From NCBI GenBank assembly GCA_021851785.1, contig JAJZBV010000023.1:1-52586 (forward strand): a DNA stretch of 52,586 bases. The letters are read 5' to 3'. This stretch comes from Pseudomonadota bacterium (GTDB taxonomy: Bacteria > Pseudomonadota > Alphaproteobacteria > Acetobacterales > Acetobacteraceae). Shown here one piece after another: positions 26,155-35,092 of this stretch; the stretch's first letter is position 1; every line of letters begins with the position of its first letter. Under the pieces are notes generated by a model that ran no database searches, was not told the origin of the DNA, and saw only the letters and a program-made list of their open reading frames with translations. The position numbers and the translations under genes are program-made.

Positions 26155-27887
26155 GCCGCCCGCCGGATGGTCTGTTCATGCGCCGCGATCAGCGCGATGA
26201 ACGCATCTTCCATGCTTGGATCTGGATTTTCCGCGCTCGCCGCGGCTGCGCGGATCTCGGCCGGCGTGCCGGCGGCGAGGGCGGCGCCGAGCGACATCAG
26301 CAGCAAATGATCGCAGTATTCCGCCTCGTCCATGAAATGCGTGGTGACCAGCACGGTGGTGCCGGCGGCGGCGTAATGGTTGATACGCTGCCAGAATTCC
26401 GAGCGGGTCAGAGGATCGACGCCAGAGGTCGGCTCATCGAGAAACAGGATCGGCGGCTCGTGCAGCAAGGCGCAGGCCAAAGCCAGGCGCTGCTTGTAGC
26501 CGAGCGGCAGATCGCCAGCGTTCATCGCCTGGAACGGGCCAAGCTCGAATTCCTCCTCCGCCCAGGCGAGGCGACGCCCCCGCCGCTCGCCGCGAAGACC
26601 GTAGGCGGCGGCAAAGAAAGCGAGGTTCTGGGCAACACTCAAGGTGCCGTAGAGGGAAAATTTCTGCGCCACATAGCCGATCTGCCGCCGCGCCTCGGCC
26701 GGCGCCTTGAGCAAATTCTGCCCTGCGACAAGCAAACTTCCCGAGGACGCCGGCAACAGGCCGCAGAGCATGCGAAACGTCGTCGTCTTGCCGGCGCCGT
26801 TGGCACCGAGCAGGCCAAAAACCTCGCCACGCTTGACCGTGAACTCGATGTCCCTGACGGCATGAAAATCGCCGAAAAAGCGGTTCAGGCCACGCACTTC
26901 CAGAACCACTTCGGACTCCCGCGGCGTGGCCGGGGCGGTGGCCTCGGCGCGCGCGTGCGCCGGACGGCGGGCGTGCAGCCGATCGACGAAAACATCGGCG
27001 AATCGTGCCGCGACACCCTGCCATGCGGCGCCGGTAATGTCTGGCGGCGTGGTGTCGGGCGCGAGCAGAACATGCACGCTGGTGGCGTCCAGCCGCGCTT
27101 CGAGAACCGGCAACTGCGCGAGAAGCGTCTGCTGGAGGGCGCGGCGCGGCGTCGTCGGATGCGTGACCCTGAAGCAGCGGCCTTGCAAGGCGGATTCCAT
27201 CGCCGCCGGATCAGCCTGCGCGAGCGCCCGGCCGCGATCGAGCAGCACGACGTCATCGCAGCGCTCGGCCTCATCGAGATAGGCGGTCGAGACCAGCACG
27301 CTGACACCCTCGGCGCGGAGGGCGGCGATGATGTGCCATAATTCGCGGCGCGAAATCGGATCGACCCCGACCGTCGGCTCATCGAGCAGCAGAAATTCTG
27401 GAATCCGCAGCAAGGCACAGGCCAGTCCCAGTTTCTGCTTCATGCCGCCAGAGAGTTTTCCCGCCGGGCGGGCGCGAAACGGGCCGAGTGCTGTGAGCTT
27501 CAGCAACTCCGCATAGCGCGCCAGGCGCCCGGCGCGCGCGAGCCCTTGCAGGCGTGCATAGAGATCGAGATTTTCCTGGACCGTGAGATCCTCATAGAGC
27601 CCGAAACGCTGCGGCATGTAGCCGATCCGCTGCTGCACCGCGCGCGCGGTTTTGGTGATGTTCTGGCCGAGCACATGGACGCGGCCGCGATCGGCGCGGA
27701 GGAGGCCGGCGGCAAGGCGAATCATCGTCGTCTTGCCGGCGCCATCGGGGCCGAGCAGGCCGGTGACCCGCCCGGCCTTGATGGCCAGCGAAAGATCATC
27801 GAGCGCGGTGATGCGCGCCCGGCCCGCGCCGAAAACTTTGCTTACCCCAGCGAAGACGAGCGCATCGGCGCCCACCGGTTCAGCCAC
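26151..27887 (-). CDS. Duplicated ABC exporter ATPase (YbhF-like, two nucleotide-binding domains)
   Basis: One polypeptide of about 578 residues with two complete ATPase domains. Domain 1 has LLGPDGAGKTTMIR, LSGGMKQKLGLACAL and LLLDEPTVGVDP. Domain 2 has LLGANGAGKTTTFR, a degenerate signature LPLGYKQRLALACAL and LFLDEPTSGVDP. The missing SGG in the second signature is common in YbhF-type proteins. GTG 27887 overlaps the HlyD-type gene stop by 8 nt; the frame to 27992 lies inside that gene. It drives the two downstream permeases. Confidence 0.9.
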   Translation of the reverse strand: MAEPVGADALVFAGVSKVFGAGRARITALDDLSLAIKAGRVTGLLGPDGAGKTTMIRLAAGLLRADRGRVHVLGQNITKTARAVQQRIGYMPQRFGLYEDLTVQENLDLYARLQGLARAGRLARYAELLKLTALGPFRARPAGKLSGGMKQKLGLACALLRIPEFLLLDEPTVGVDPISRRELWHIIAALRAEGVSVLVSTAYLDEAERCDDVVLLDRGRALAQADPAAMESALQGRCFRVTHPTTPRRALQQTLLAQLPVLEARLDATSVHVLLAPDTTPPDITGAAWQGVAARFADVFVDRLHARRPAHARAEATAPATPRESEVVLEVRGLNRFFGDFHAVRDIEFTVKRGEVFGLLGANGAGKTTTFRMLCGLLPASSGSLLVAGQNLLKAPAEARRQIGYVAQKFSLYGTLSVAQNLAFFAAAYGLRGERRGRRLAWAEEEFELGPFQAMNAGDLPLGYKQRLALACALLHEPPILFLDEPTSGVDPLTRSEFWQRINHYAAAGTTVLVTTHFMDEAEYCDHLLLMSLGAALAAGTPAEIRAAAASAENPDPSMEDAFIALIAAHEQTIRRAA

Positions 27888-28980
27888 AGGGCTTTTCTTC
27901 CCGCGCAACGGGCGGATTGTCGGCGAGCGGGATCTTGACACTGACCGGCGCGCCGAGCCGCAAGCGGCCATCGGGATTGCAGGCATAGACATGCATGCGA
28001 TAGACGAGTTCGGTGCGGATCTCAGTGGTTTCGACGGTTTTCGGGGTGAACTCGGCGGTGGTCGCGATGAAGCCGACCCAGGCGGGAAATTCCTCGCCGG
28101 GATAGGCGTCGGTTTCGATCACCGCGCGCATGCCGGGGCGCACCTGGCCCAATTGGCGTTCGGGCAGATAGGCGCGGGCATAGACCGGCTCGGTGAGATC
28201 GAGGGTGAAGACCGGGGCTTGCGGCGTCACCATGTCACCAGGCTCGAGAATGCGGTCCTCGATGAAACCATCGGCGGGGGCTAGGAGTTCGGCGTCCTTG
28301 AGCTGCTGGTTGGCATAGACCAGCGCCGCCTGCGCCGAGGCGAGTTGTGCCCGCGCGACCGCGATATCCTCCCAGCGTGGCCCCTCCACCGCCAGGGCCA
28401 GCGCCTGCTCGGCGGCCTGGCGATTGGCGGTCGCGACCTTCAAGGTCTGCTCGGCATTGTCGCGGTTTTGTCTGGTTTCAGCGCCGCTCGGCGAGAGCTT
28501 GCTATAGCGCACGAAATTGATCCGCGCGTTGACCTCCGTCGCCACCGCCGCAGCAAGCGCCGCGCGCGCCTCGGCGATCTCTTCCGGGCGCGAGCCATCG
28601 AGCAGCCGGGTCAGCGTTTTTTGCGCCGCCTCGACATCGGCGGCGACCTTGTCGGCATTGGCCTTGAGGCGGGTTCTATCGAGGGTCGCGAGCAACTGCC
28701 CGCGCCCCACGCGATCGCCCTCCTGCACCAGGAGTTGCGCGATGCGATCGCTGTCGTTGAAGGAGAGCGAGACCTGGCGGATATCGATCGTGCCATAGAC
28801 CGCGACCGCCGCGACCACCGCCGGCGGATGCGAAAGACGCCAATAGACCGCGCCGCCGCCCGCCAAAAGCACGAGCAGTCCGATGACCGGCAAAACCATC
28901 CGCCGCCGCGACCGCGCGCGCCCGGCTTTCGCTGGCGCCGCGACATCGCGCGCAACCACACTTGCGCTTTCCTCCGCCAC
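27880..28980 (-). CDS. HlyD-family membrane fusion protein (YbhG-like)
   Basis: A 366-residue periplasmic adaptor with an N-terminal membrane anchor (RRRMVLPVIGLLVLLAGGGAVYW). The first lipoyl half-motif is GDRVGRGQLLATLDRT. A long alpha-helical hairpin rich in Ala and Glu (about 105-225) comes next, then the second lipoyl half ELLAPADGFIEDRILEPGDMV and a beta-barrel domain. It would link the ABC permeases to an outer-membrane channel. It starts with GTG, 30 nt after the CBS-BON gene, so it may share the oxygen-regulated transcript. It is the first gene of the exporter set. Confidence 0.9.
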   Translation of the reverse strand: MAEESASVVARDVAAPAKAGRARSRRRMVLPVIGLLVLLAGGGAVYWRLSHPPAVVAAVAVYGTIDIRQVSLSFNDSDRIAQLLVQEGDRVGRGQLLATLDRTRLKANADKVAADVEAAQKTLTRLLDGSRPEEIAEARAALAAAVATEVNARINFVRYSKLSPSGAETRQNRDNAEQTLKVATANRQAAEQALALAVEGPRWEDIAVARAQLASAQAALVYANQQLKDAELLAPADGFIEDRILEPGDMVTPQAPVFTLDLTEPVYARAYLPERQLGQVRPGMRAVIETDAYPGEEFPAWVGFIATTAEFTPKTVETTEIRTELVYRMHVYACNPDGRLRLGAPVSVKIPLADNPPVAREEKPCG

Positions 28981-29010
28981 GTCGTCACCTACCGGTCGGT
29001 CGCTGCCCGC

Positions 29011-29703
29011 TTATCCGACGAAGGGGACCGGTTCGACGAAAGTGGTCTTGTCGACAACGCTTTTCACGCCCGGCACGTTCTCGGCGGCGACCACCAGGGC
29101 GGCGCGCGCGGCGTCATCGAACAAAATGCCATCGAGGGTGACGGTGCCGTGCTCGACCAGGATCGAAATGCTCTGGGCGCCAAACCAGTTCTGTTTCTTG
29201 AGTTCGCCGAGCAGCGCCTCGCGGATCGCCGGATCGTCGCGCCTGGCATCGGCCCGCGCGCCCAGCGCCTCGCCGATGACGCGGATGAGATCGGCGCGGC
29301 TGATGATGCCGACGACGACCTCGCCGCGCAGCACCGGCACGCGGCGGATGCCGCGCTGTTCCATGAGTTCGACGACCTGGTCGATGCCGGCATTCTCGCT
29401 GACCGAGGCGACATCCTTGGTCATCACATCCTCGACATGGCGGCTATGGGCCGCGACGTATTCGGCGGCGCTGCGGGCCGGGCCGCGTAGGAATCGCTGC
29501 CATTTCGAGCGCTGCTTCTCGGTGCTGAGTTCGGCGCGGCGCAGGAGATCGCCCTCGGTCAGCACGCCGGCCAGCCGCCCCTCGAGATCGATCACCGGCA
29601 GGCCGCTCACGCGCGCCTCGACCATTTTGGTGATCGCCTCGCTGAGCGTCGAGCGCGGGCCGACGGTGACGAGCGTGCGGGTCATGATGTCACTGGCATG
29701 CAT
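29011..29703 (-). CDS. CBS-pair and BON domain protein
   Basis: A 230-residue protein with two CBS domains (MHASDIMTRTLVTV at the start, VEDVMTKDVASVSENAG near residue 95) followed by a C-terminal BON domain (about 160-225, with VTLDGILFDDAARAALVVAAENVPGVKSV). CBS pairs bind adenine nucleotides and BON domains often bind membranes or lipids. Such fusions recur in alphaproteobacterial low-oxygen gene sets. The start at 29703 is fixed by a strong GGAGGA site; the frame to 29772 is noncoding. An FNR/FixK-like palindrome is centred about 62 nt upstream. The precise function is unknown. Confidence 0.9.
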   Translation of the reverse strand: MHASDIMTRTLVTVGPRSTLSEAITKMVEARVSGLPVIDLEGRLAGVLTEGDLLRRAELSTEKQRSKWQRFLRGPARSAAEYVAAHSRHVEDVMTKDVASVSENAGIDQVVELMEQRGIRRVPVLRGEVVVGIISRADLIRVIGEALGARADARRDDPAIREALLGELKKQNWFGAQSISILVEHGTVTLDGILFDDAARAALVVAAENVPGVKSVVDKTTFVEPVPFVG

Positions 29704-29758
29704 GGAATCCTCCTCTTCGCTTGCCAGCGGAAGAATAGGCGATGGGAAACGGTCCGCC

Positions 29759-29772
29759 TTGACCTGCGTCAA
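29759..29772 (-). promoter_or_regulatory. FNR/FixK-like box upstream of the CBS-BON gene
   Basis: TTGACCTGCGTCAA, a near-perfect dyad matching TTGA-N6-TCAA, lies 55 nt upstream of the CBS-BON start in the ackA-CBS gap. This is the expected position for activation by a CRP/FNR-family oxygen or redox regulator. Two more such boxes occur in the window. Confidence 0.7.
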
Positions 29773-29814
29773 GTTCTCGGGCCGGAATCACGTTTCCGGG
29801 CGCGGAGAGCCCTC

Positions 29815-31005
29815 TTACGCGGTCAGGGTGCGCGTGTGCTCGGCGATCATCGCTTCCTCGTCGGTCGGGACCACCCAGAGGGCGAGGCGGCTCTCTTTCG
29901 CGCTGATTTGCCGGGCGCCGGTGGTCGGGCGCGCGTTTTCGGCGGGGTCGAGCACGGCGCCGAGCCAGGTGAGGCGGGCGGCGATGGCGGCGCGAATGTC
30001 GGGCGCGTGCTCGCCGATGCCGGCGGTGAAGACGACACCATCGAGCCCGCCGAGCGAGGCGGTGAGCGCCCCGATCTCGCGCGCGGAGCGGAACACGAAC
30101 AGCTCCACCGCCGCGTGGGCGCGGGGGGCGCGGCTTTCGAGCAAGGTCCGCATATCGGCGCTGATGCCCGAGACGCCGAGGAGACCCGAGCGATGATAAA
30201 GCAGATCCTCGATCGCCGCGGCGTCGAGGCCGTAATGCTGCATGAGATAGAGCACGACGCCGGGATCGATGCTGCCGGTGCGGGTTCCCATCATCAACCC
30301 GTCCAGCGCGGTGAAGCCCATGGTGGTATCGACGCTGTGCCCGGCTTCCATCGCGCAGAGGCTGGCGCCGTTGCCGAGATGGGCGGCGATCACCTTGCCC
30401 TGGGCGAGCGCTGGCGCGCATTCGGCCAGCCGCCGGGCGATGAATTCATAGGAAAGCCCATGGAATCCGTAGCGCCGCACGCCTTCCTCGGCGAAACGGT
30501 GGGGCAGCGCGAGCCGGCTCACCACCGGGGCGATCCCATGATGAAACGCGGTATCGAAGCAGGCGACCTGCGGCAGGCCCGGGCGCAGGGCGGCGATGGC
30601 GCGGATCGCGGCGAGATTATGCGGCTGATGCAAGGGTGCCAGCGGCGCCAGTTTCGCCAGTTCCTCGGCCAGCGCCGCGGTCACCAGGGCCGGGCCGAAA
30701 TGCCTCTCGCCGCCATGGACGACGCGGTGGCCGACGGCGCGCAACGCCGCCCCGGCGAGTTCCTTCTCGATCAGGGTCAGCAGCGGGTCGAGCAGATCCT
30801 CATGGGTGTGGCTCTCCCCCACCGGCCAGTAGCGCTCGGCGCGGACATCTTGATCCGCGCCGAGCACCAGGAGATGCGGCGCCGTGCCGATGCCCTCGAT
30901 CTGGCCATGGGCGACGGTCGCGAGCCGGTTTTCGGCGGCGAGATCGTAAAGCGCGAATTTGATGCTGGAGGAGCCGGCATTGATGACCAGGATCGCATCA
31001 ACCAT
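29815..31005 (-). CDS. ackA: Acetate kinase AckA
   Basis: Interconverts acetyl phosphate plus ADP with acetate plus ATP; 396 residues. Family motifs are present: NAGSSSIKF near the N-terminus, VVHGG, CFDTAFHHGI, YGFHGLSYEF, AHLGNGASLCA, MMGTRTGSIDPG and VFTAGIGEHAPD. No pta or phosphoketolase gene is in the window, so the acetyl-phosphate source lies elsewhere. ATG 31005 gives the standard length; the frame to 31146 is upstream noncoding sequence. An FNR/FixK-like box is 127 nt upstream, and the CBS-BON gene follows after 111 nt. The context suggests substrate-level ATP production at low oxygen. Confidence 0.95.
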   Translation of the reverse strand: MVDAILVINAGSSSIKFALYDLAAENRLATVAHGQIEGIGTAPHLLVLGADQDVRAERYWPVGESHTHEDLLDPLLTLIEKELAGAALRAVGHRVVHGGERHFGPALVTAALAEELAKLAPLAPLHQPHNLAAIRAIAALRPGLPQVACFDTAFHHGIAPVVSRLALPHRFAEEGVRRYGFHGLSYEFIARRLAECAPALAQGKVIAAHLGNGASLCAMEAGHSVDTTMGFTALDGLMMGTRTGSIDPGVVLYLMQHYGLDAAAIEDLLYHRSGLLGVSGISADMRTLLESRAPRAHAAVELFVFRSAREIGALTASLGGLDGVVFTAGIGEHAPDIRAAIAARLTWLGAVLDPAENARPTTGARQISAKESRLALWVVPTDEEAMIAEHTRTLTA

Positions 31006-31353
31006 GGCGGGCTGGCTCCGCCGATAACGGGCGGCAGAGGGCGTGGTATCGTCGGGTTCGGGCCATCGCGGGCTTCCTTCGGGGATCCATATTCCTCTCA
31101 TGACCTCCTGCGCCGCGTGCCGGCGTGGCGCCTTGACTTGGATCAATACCGAAAATACCCAGCGTGATCCCGTAGATGTTTATAATTCACAACAAATATC
31201 CACGCTTGACCGAACGCCGCCGATGCCGGGCTTGGCAGCCCGGCTTTTCCTTGCTGTAAGCGAGACGGTGACCATGATGCTCCCCTCGTCCGCACCCCGC
31301 GGCGCGATATCCTCCCGGCGCCGGCGGCGCGATGCCGGCCGCGTGTCGCGCCG
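31006..31353. promoter_or_regulatory. Divergent promoter region between ackA and lpxI
   Basis: A 348-nt gap with no plausible gene. It contains an FNR/FixK-like box at 31133-31146, followed on the plus strand by an AT-richer stretch (about 31147-31205) that could hold a promoter for either direction. No RNA gene was recognised. Confidence 0.5.
31133..31146 (-). promoter_or_regulatory. FNR/FixK-like box between ackA and lpxI
   Basis: TTGACTTGGATCAA is a close match to the FNR/FixK consensus TTGAT-N4-ATCAA. It lies 127 nt from the ackA start and about 210 nt from the lpxI start. The metabolic theme favours ackA as its target. Confidence 0.75.
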
Positions 31354-32298
31354 ATGATCGTCATGGCCGCGCCGGAGAAAGCCCCGCTCGGGATTCTGGC
31401 CGGCGGTGGGCCGCTGCCCGGGCGGGTCGCGGCGGCCGCGGCGGCCTCTGGCCGAGAGGTGTTCCTGATCGGCTTCGCGGGCTTCGCCGAGCCCGCGGTG
31501 CTGGCGCCTTTCCCGCATGTCTATGCCCGGCTCGGCGCCGCCGGGCAGATTTTGGCGCAGCTCCGCGCCCATGGCTGCCACGATATCGTCCTGGTCGGGC
31601 CGGTGCGCCGCCCGTCGCTGCTCGCGCTTCGCCCCGATGCCGAGGGGGCGCGGATCCTGGCGCGCATCGGCCGCGCCGCCTTCACCGGCGATGACGGCCT
31701 GCTCGCCGCCATCGTGCGGGTGTTCGGCGAGGAGGGGTTTCGCGTCCTCGGCGCCCATGAAATCCTCGCCGAGCTGGTCGAGGCGCCGGGTCTCCTCGGC
31801 GCCGCAGCACCAGACGCCGAGGCGATGCGCGACATCGCGCGCGGGGTCGCGGTGGTGCGGGCCCTCGGCGCCGTCGATGTCGGGCAGGCTTGCGTCGTGC
31901 AGCAGGGTATCGTGCTCGCCGTGGAAGCGATCGAGGGGACGGACGCGATGCTGGCGCGCACACGCGCGCTGGCGCGGCCGGGGCCGGGCGGGGTGCTGGT
32001 CAAGCTGGTCAAGCCGGGGCAGGATCGCCGCGCCGATCTGCCCACCATCGGGCCGGAGACCGTTCGCCGCGCGGCGGAAGCGGGTCTCCGCGGCATCGCC
32101 TTCGAGGCGCTCGGCACCATGATCACCGCGCGGGCGGCGATGATCGCGGCGGCCGATGCCGCCGGTCTGTTCCTGCTCAGCCTCGACCCCGAGGCGGCCC
32201 AAAGCGACTCTCACGCGCCCGACTCTCACACGCCCGACTCTCACACGCGCGACCTTCACGAGCGCGTGCCCAACCCAAGCAACGAGGAGCCATCATGA
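31354..32298 (+). CDS. lpxI: UDP-2,3-diacylglucosamine pyrophosphatase LpxI
   Basis: Cleaves UDP-2,3-diacylglucosamine to lipid X in lipid A synthesis; LpxI replaces LpxH in most alphaproteobacteria. The 314-residue protein starts with GILAGGGPLPGRVA, has HDIVLVGPVRRPSL and FTGDDGLLAAIVRVFGEEGFRV-type residues, and ends its conserved part with the VKLVKPGQDRRADLPTIGPETV segment. These are characteristic of the former DUF1009 family. The C-terminal 35 residues are a low-complexity tail containing DSHTP repeats. ATG 31354 or 31363 may be the start; neither has a clear ribosome site. Most lpx genes are elsewhere. Confidence 0.9.
   Translation: MIVMAAPEKAPLGILAGGGPLPGRVAAAAAASGREVFLIGFAGFAEPAVLAPFPHVYARLGAAGQILAQLRAHGCHDIVLVGPVRRPSLLALRPDAEGARILARIGRAAFTGDDGLLAAIVRVFGEEGFRVLGAHEILAELVEAPGLLGAAAPDAEAMRDIARGVAVVRALGAVDVGQACVVQQGIVLAVEAIEGTDAMLARTRALARPGPGGVLVKLVKPGQDRRADLPTIGPETVRRAAEAGLRGIAFEALGTMITARAAMIAAADAAGLFLLSLDPEAAQSDSHAPDSHTPDSHTRDLHERVPNPSNEEPS
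32206..32265 (+). repeat. 15-nt tandem repeat in the lpxI C-terminal tail
   Basis: Units of GACTCTCACACGCCC at 32206-32220, 32221-32235 and 32236-32250 (one substitution in the outer two), with a degenerate fourth at 32251-32265. Each encodes DSHTP or a variant. It lies after the conserved LpxI domain, where length change should be tolerated. Confidence 0.9.
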
Positions 32299-32696
32299 CC
32301 GCATCGAACCAGCGCTATCTGCACACCATGCTGCGGGTCCGGAATCTCGACGCCAGCGTCGATTTCTACACCCGCCTCATGGGCATGACGGAATTGCGCC
32401 GGCGCGAGGTGCCGGACGGCAAATACACCCTGGTTTTCGTCGGCTACGGCGATGAGGCGAGCCATACCGTGCTCGAACTGACCTATAACTGGGGCCAGGA
32501 TGACGGCTACGACCTCGGCACCGGCTTCGGCCATCTCGCGATCGGCGTCGCCGACGTCGCCGCGATCTGCGCCGAACTGCGCGCCGCCGGGGTGAGAATC
32601 ACCCGCGAGCCGGGGCCGGTGAAATTCGGCACCACCATCATCGCCTTCATCGAGGATCCGGACGGCTACAAGATCGAATTGATCCAAGGGCGGTGA
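32295..32696 (+). CDS. gloA: Lactoylglutathione lyase (glyoxalase I)
   Basis: Converts the methylglyoxal-glutathione hemithioacetal to S-lactoylglutathione, detoxifying methylglyoxal. The 133-residue protein matches compact bacterial GloA: LHTMLRVRNLDASVDFYTRLMGM at the N-terminus, then LELTYNWG, FGHLAIGV and EDPDGYKIELIQ. The four metal ligands (His in LHTML, Glu in LELTYN, His in FGHLAI, Glu in YKIEL) are all present, as in the nickel-type enzyme. Its start overlaps the lpxI end by 4 nt. The stop codon lies in the first unit of a 14-nt tandem array. Confidence 0.95.
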   Translation: MTASNQRYLHTMLRVRNLDASVDFYTRLMGMTELRRREVPDGKYTLVFVGYGDEASHTVLELTYNWGQDDGYDLGTGFGHLAIGVADVAAICAELRAAGVRITREPGPVKFGTTIIAFIEDPDGYKIELIQGR

Positions 32697-32760
32697 CCAG
32701 GGGGCGGTGATCGGGGGACGGTGATCGGGGGACGGTGATCGGGGGACGGTGATCGGGGGG
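32691..32760 (+). repeat. 14-nt tandem array at the 3' end of gloA
   Basis: Five adjacent 14-nt units (CGGTGATCGGGGGA, first and last slightly different) run from 32691 to 32760. The gloA stop codon is inside the first unit and the rest is noncoding, ending about 60 nt before the ParA-like gene. It looks like local replication slippage seeded on the gene end. Confidence 0.95.
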
Positions 32761-32822
32761 GAAGCGCGGCGGTGCCTTGCGCGCCGGTGGCGCTTCGGCT
32801 TTGCTGGCCGCGAAAGCGAGGC

Positions 32823-33461
32823 ATGATGGCGGTGGTGCTGACGATTGCGCAACAGAAAGGCGGCGCCGGCAAGACCATGCTCGCCGCCCATCTCGGCGTC
32901 GCCTTCGCCGCCGGCCGGCGCGTCGCCCTCCTCGATATCGACCCGCAAAAGAGCCTGACCCGCTGGTTCGCCTTGCGCGCCGCGAGGCCGCCGGGAAAAG
33001 ACCTCGCGCCGCTCGGCTTCTCGGACGTCTCGGGCTGGCGGCTGGGGGCCGAACTCGACCGGCTCAAGCGCGATTTCGACCTGATCATCATCGACAGCCC
33101 GCCGCAGATCGCGACCGACGCCCGCACCGCGCTCCGCGCCGCCGATCTCGTCCTGGTGCCGATCCAGCCGAGCCCGCCCGATCTCTGGGCGGCGGAGGGG
33201 ACGCTGGCACTCGCCGCGAGCGAGCGCCGGGCGGCGCATCTGGTGTTCAACCGCGCCAGCGCCGCCTCACGTCTCCGCCAGACGATGGCCGCCGAGATCG
33301 CCGAGCGCGGGCTCTCGCTGCTGGCGGGCGCGCTCGGCAACCGCGCCGGCTTCGCCAATGCCTTCGCCCGTGGCCTCGGCATCGGCGAGGCCGCGCCGAA
33401 TTCCCGCGCCGGCACCGAACTCGCGGCGCTGGCGGCCGAAATCGATGGTTTTCTCGCGTGA
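32823..33461 (+). CDS. ParA/MinD-family ATPase
   Basis: A 212-residue deviant Walker A ATPase: [16 protein letters not shown] (signature Lys followed by GGAGKT), [13 protein letters not shown] and [10 protein letters not shown]. Proteins of this size are usually orphan ParA-like ATPases that position cellular cargo (chemoreceptor arrays, plasmids or storage granules). No parB or parS partner is adjacent, so it is not a standard chromosome partition locus. ATG 32823 or 32826 begins the protein. Its stop overlaps the glpK GTG as GTGA. Its cargo cannot be inferred reliably. Confidence 0.85.
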   Translation: MMAVVLTIAQQKGGAGKTMLAAHLGVAFAAGRRVALLDIDPQKSLTRWFALRAARPPGKDLAPLGFSDVSGWRLGAELDRLKRDFDLIIIDSPPQIATDARTALRAADLVLVPIQPSPPDLWAAEGTLALAASERRAAHLVFNRASAASRLRQTMAAEIAERGLSLLAGALGNRAGFANAFARGLGIGEAAPNSRAGTELAALAAEIDGFLA

Positions 33462-34993
33462 CCGAAAGCTCCGGAAAATCCTATATCGGCGCCATCGACC
33501 AGGGCACCACCAGCACCCGCTTCATCATTTTCGATCGCGAGGCGCGGGTTGTCGCGCTCGATCAGCGCGAACACCGCCAGATCACCCCCGCCCCCGGGCT
33601 CGTCGAGCATGACGCCGCGGAAATCCTCGCCAATACCCGCGCGAGCATCGAAGCGGCGCTGGCCAAAGCCGGGCTCGGCGCCGCCGATCTCGCCGCGATC
33701 GGCATCACCAATCAGCGCGAAACCACCCTGATCTGGGAGCGCGCGAGCGGCCACCCCCTCGGCCCGGCTCTCGTCTGGCAGGATACCAGGGTCGCGCCGA
33801 TGGTCGCGCGTCTTGCCGCCGAGGGCGGCATCGACCGTTTCCGCGCCAAGACCGGCCTGCCGCTCGCAAGCTATTTCTCGGCGCTCAAGCTCCGCTGGCT
33901 GCTCGATAACATTCCCGGCGCCCGGGCGCGCGCCGAAGCGGGCGAGGTGCTGTTCGGCACGATCGATTCCTGGCTCGCCTGGAACCTCACCGGCGGAAGC
34001 GGAGGCGGGCGCCATATCACCGATGTCACCAATGCCAGCCGCACCCAGCTCATGGCGCTGGCGAGCTGCGACTGGGACGACGATCTGCTCGCCGCCTTCG
34101 CCATTCCGCGCGCCTGTCTGCCGCGGATCGTCTCATCCGCCGGGATGCTGGGCGAGATCAAAGATCCGCCGCTCTCCGGCGTGCCACTCGCCGCCCTGCT
34201 CGGGGACCAGCAGGCGGCGCTGGTCGGCCAGGCCTGTTTTTCCCCCGGCGAGGCCAAGAACACCTACGGCACCGGCAGTTTTCTTCTGATGAACACCGGC
34301 GAGACGCCGATCTTCTCGCGCGCCGGGCTGATCACCACCCTCGCCTACCGCTTCGGCGACGCGGCGCCCCGCTATGCGCTCGAAGGCTCGATCGCCATCA
34401 CCGGCGCGCTGGTGCAGTGGCTGCGCGACCAGCTCGGCCTGATCGAAAGCGCGCCCGAGATCGAGGCGCTGGCGGCGACCGTGCCCGATAATGGCGGCGT
34501 CTACATCGTGCCGGCGTTTTCCGGGCTCTATGCGCCGTATTGGAACGAGGCGGCACGAGGCCTGATCATCGGGCTGACGCGCTTTGCCGGGCGCGGCCAG
34601 ATCGCGCGCGCCGCCCTCGAAGCCACCGCCTATCAGATCCGCGACGTCGTGCGGGCGATGGCGGAAGACAGCGGGATTCCCCTCCGCGCGCTGAAATGCG
34701 ACGGCGGCATGGCGGCGAATGATCTGCTGCTGCAATTCCAGGCCGATATCCTCGACCTCCCGACGCTGCGGCCGAGCCTCACCGAAACCACCGCGCTCGG
34801 CGTCGCCTATGCCGCCGGGCTCGCGGCCGGGATCTGGCGCGAGCCCTCGGAGATCGCGAGCCACTGGCGTCTCGGCCGCGCCTTCACCCCGGCGATGACG
34901 GCGAGAAGGCGCGACGCCTTGTGCCATGACTGGGCGCGGGCGGTCGCGCGGGCGCGCGACTGGGTCGAACCGGATTCCCCCTCCGATCGCTGA
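33458..34993 (+). CDS. glpK: Glycerol kinase GlpK
   Basis: Phosphorylates glycerol to glycerol 3-phosphate with ATP; 511 residues of the FGGY family. Motifs include [16 protein letters not shown] at the N-terminus, [45 protein letters not shown] and [17 protein letters not shown]. The GTG start at 33458 overlaps the ParA-like stop as GTGA, a strong sign of coupling between two unrelated functions. glpF and glpD are not nearby. Confidence 0.95.
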   Translation: MTESSGKSYIGAIDQGTTSTRFIIFDREARVVALDQREHRQITPAPGLVEHDAAEILANTRASIEAALAKAGLGAADLAAIGITNQRETTLIWERASGHPLGPALVWQDTRVAPMVARLAAEGGIDRFRAKTGLPLASYFSALKLRWLLDNIPGARARAEAGEVLFGTIDSWLAWNLTGGSGGGRHITDVTNASRTQLMALASCDWDDDLLAAFAIPRACLPRIVSSAGMLGEIKDPPLSGVPLAALLGDQQAALVGQACFSPGEAKNTYGTGSFLLMNTGETPIFSRAGLITTLAYRFGDAAPRYALEGSIAITGALVQWLRDQLGLIESAPEIEALAATVPDNGGVYIVPAFSGLYAPYWNEAARGLIIGLTRFAGRGQIARAALEATAYQIRDVVRAMAEDSGIPLRALKCDGGMAANDLLLQFQADILDLPTLRPSLTETTALGVAYAAGLAAGIWREPSEIASHWRLGRAFTPAMTARRRDALCHDWARAVARARDWVEPDSPSDR

Positions 34994-34997
34994 GCGC

Positions 34998-35011
34998 TTG
35001 ATCGGGATCAA
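34998..35011 (+). promoter_or_regulatory. FNR/FixK-like box upstream of cydDC
   Basis: TTGATCGGGATCAA is a perfect match to TTGAT-N4-ATCAA. It starts 5 nt after the glpK stop and is centred about 89 nt upstream of the cydD start. CydDC is needed for cytochrome bd, a low-oxygen oxidase, so FNR/FixK-type control makes biological sense. Confidence 0.8.
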
Positions 35012-35092
35012 AGCCGAGACGTTCAAAACCTGTCGATAGAGCGCCATGCCACCTTGTCTGTTTTGCCGCGCCATCGCATTGTGCGTTGCCAC

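Noticed and set aside
32691-32760. CRISPR or iteron origin
   Set aside because: Units of 14 nt without spacers; the nearby ParA-like gene has no ParB, Rep protein or other origin features.
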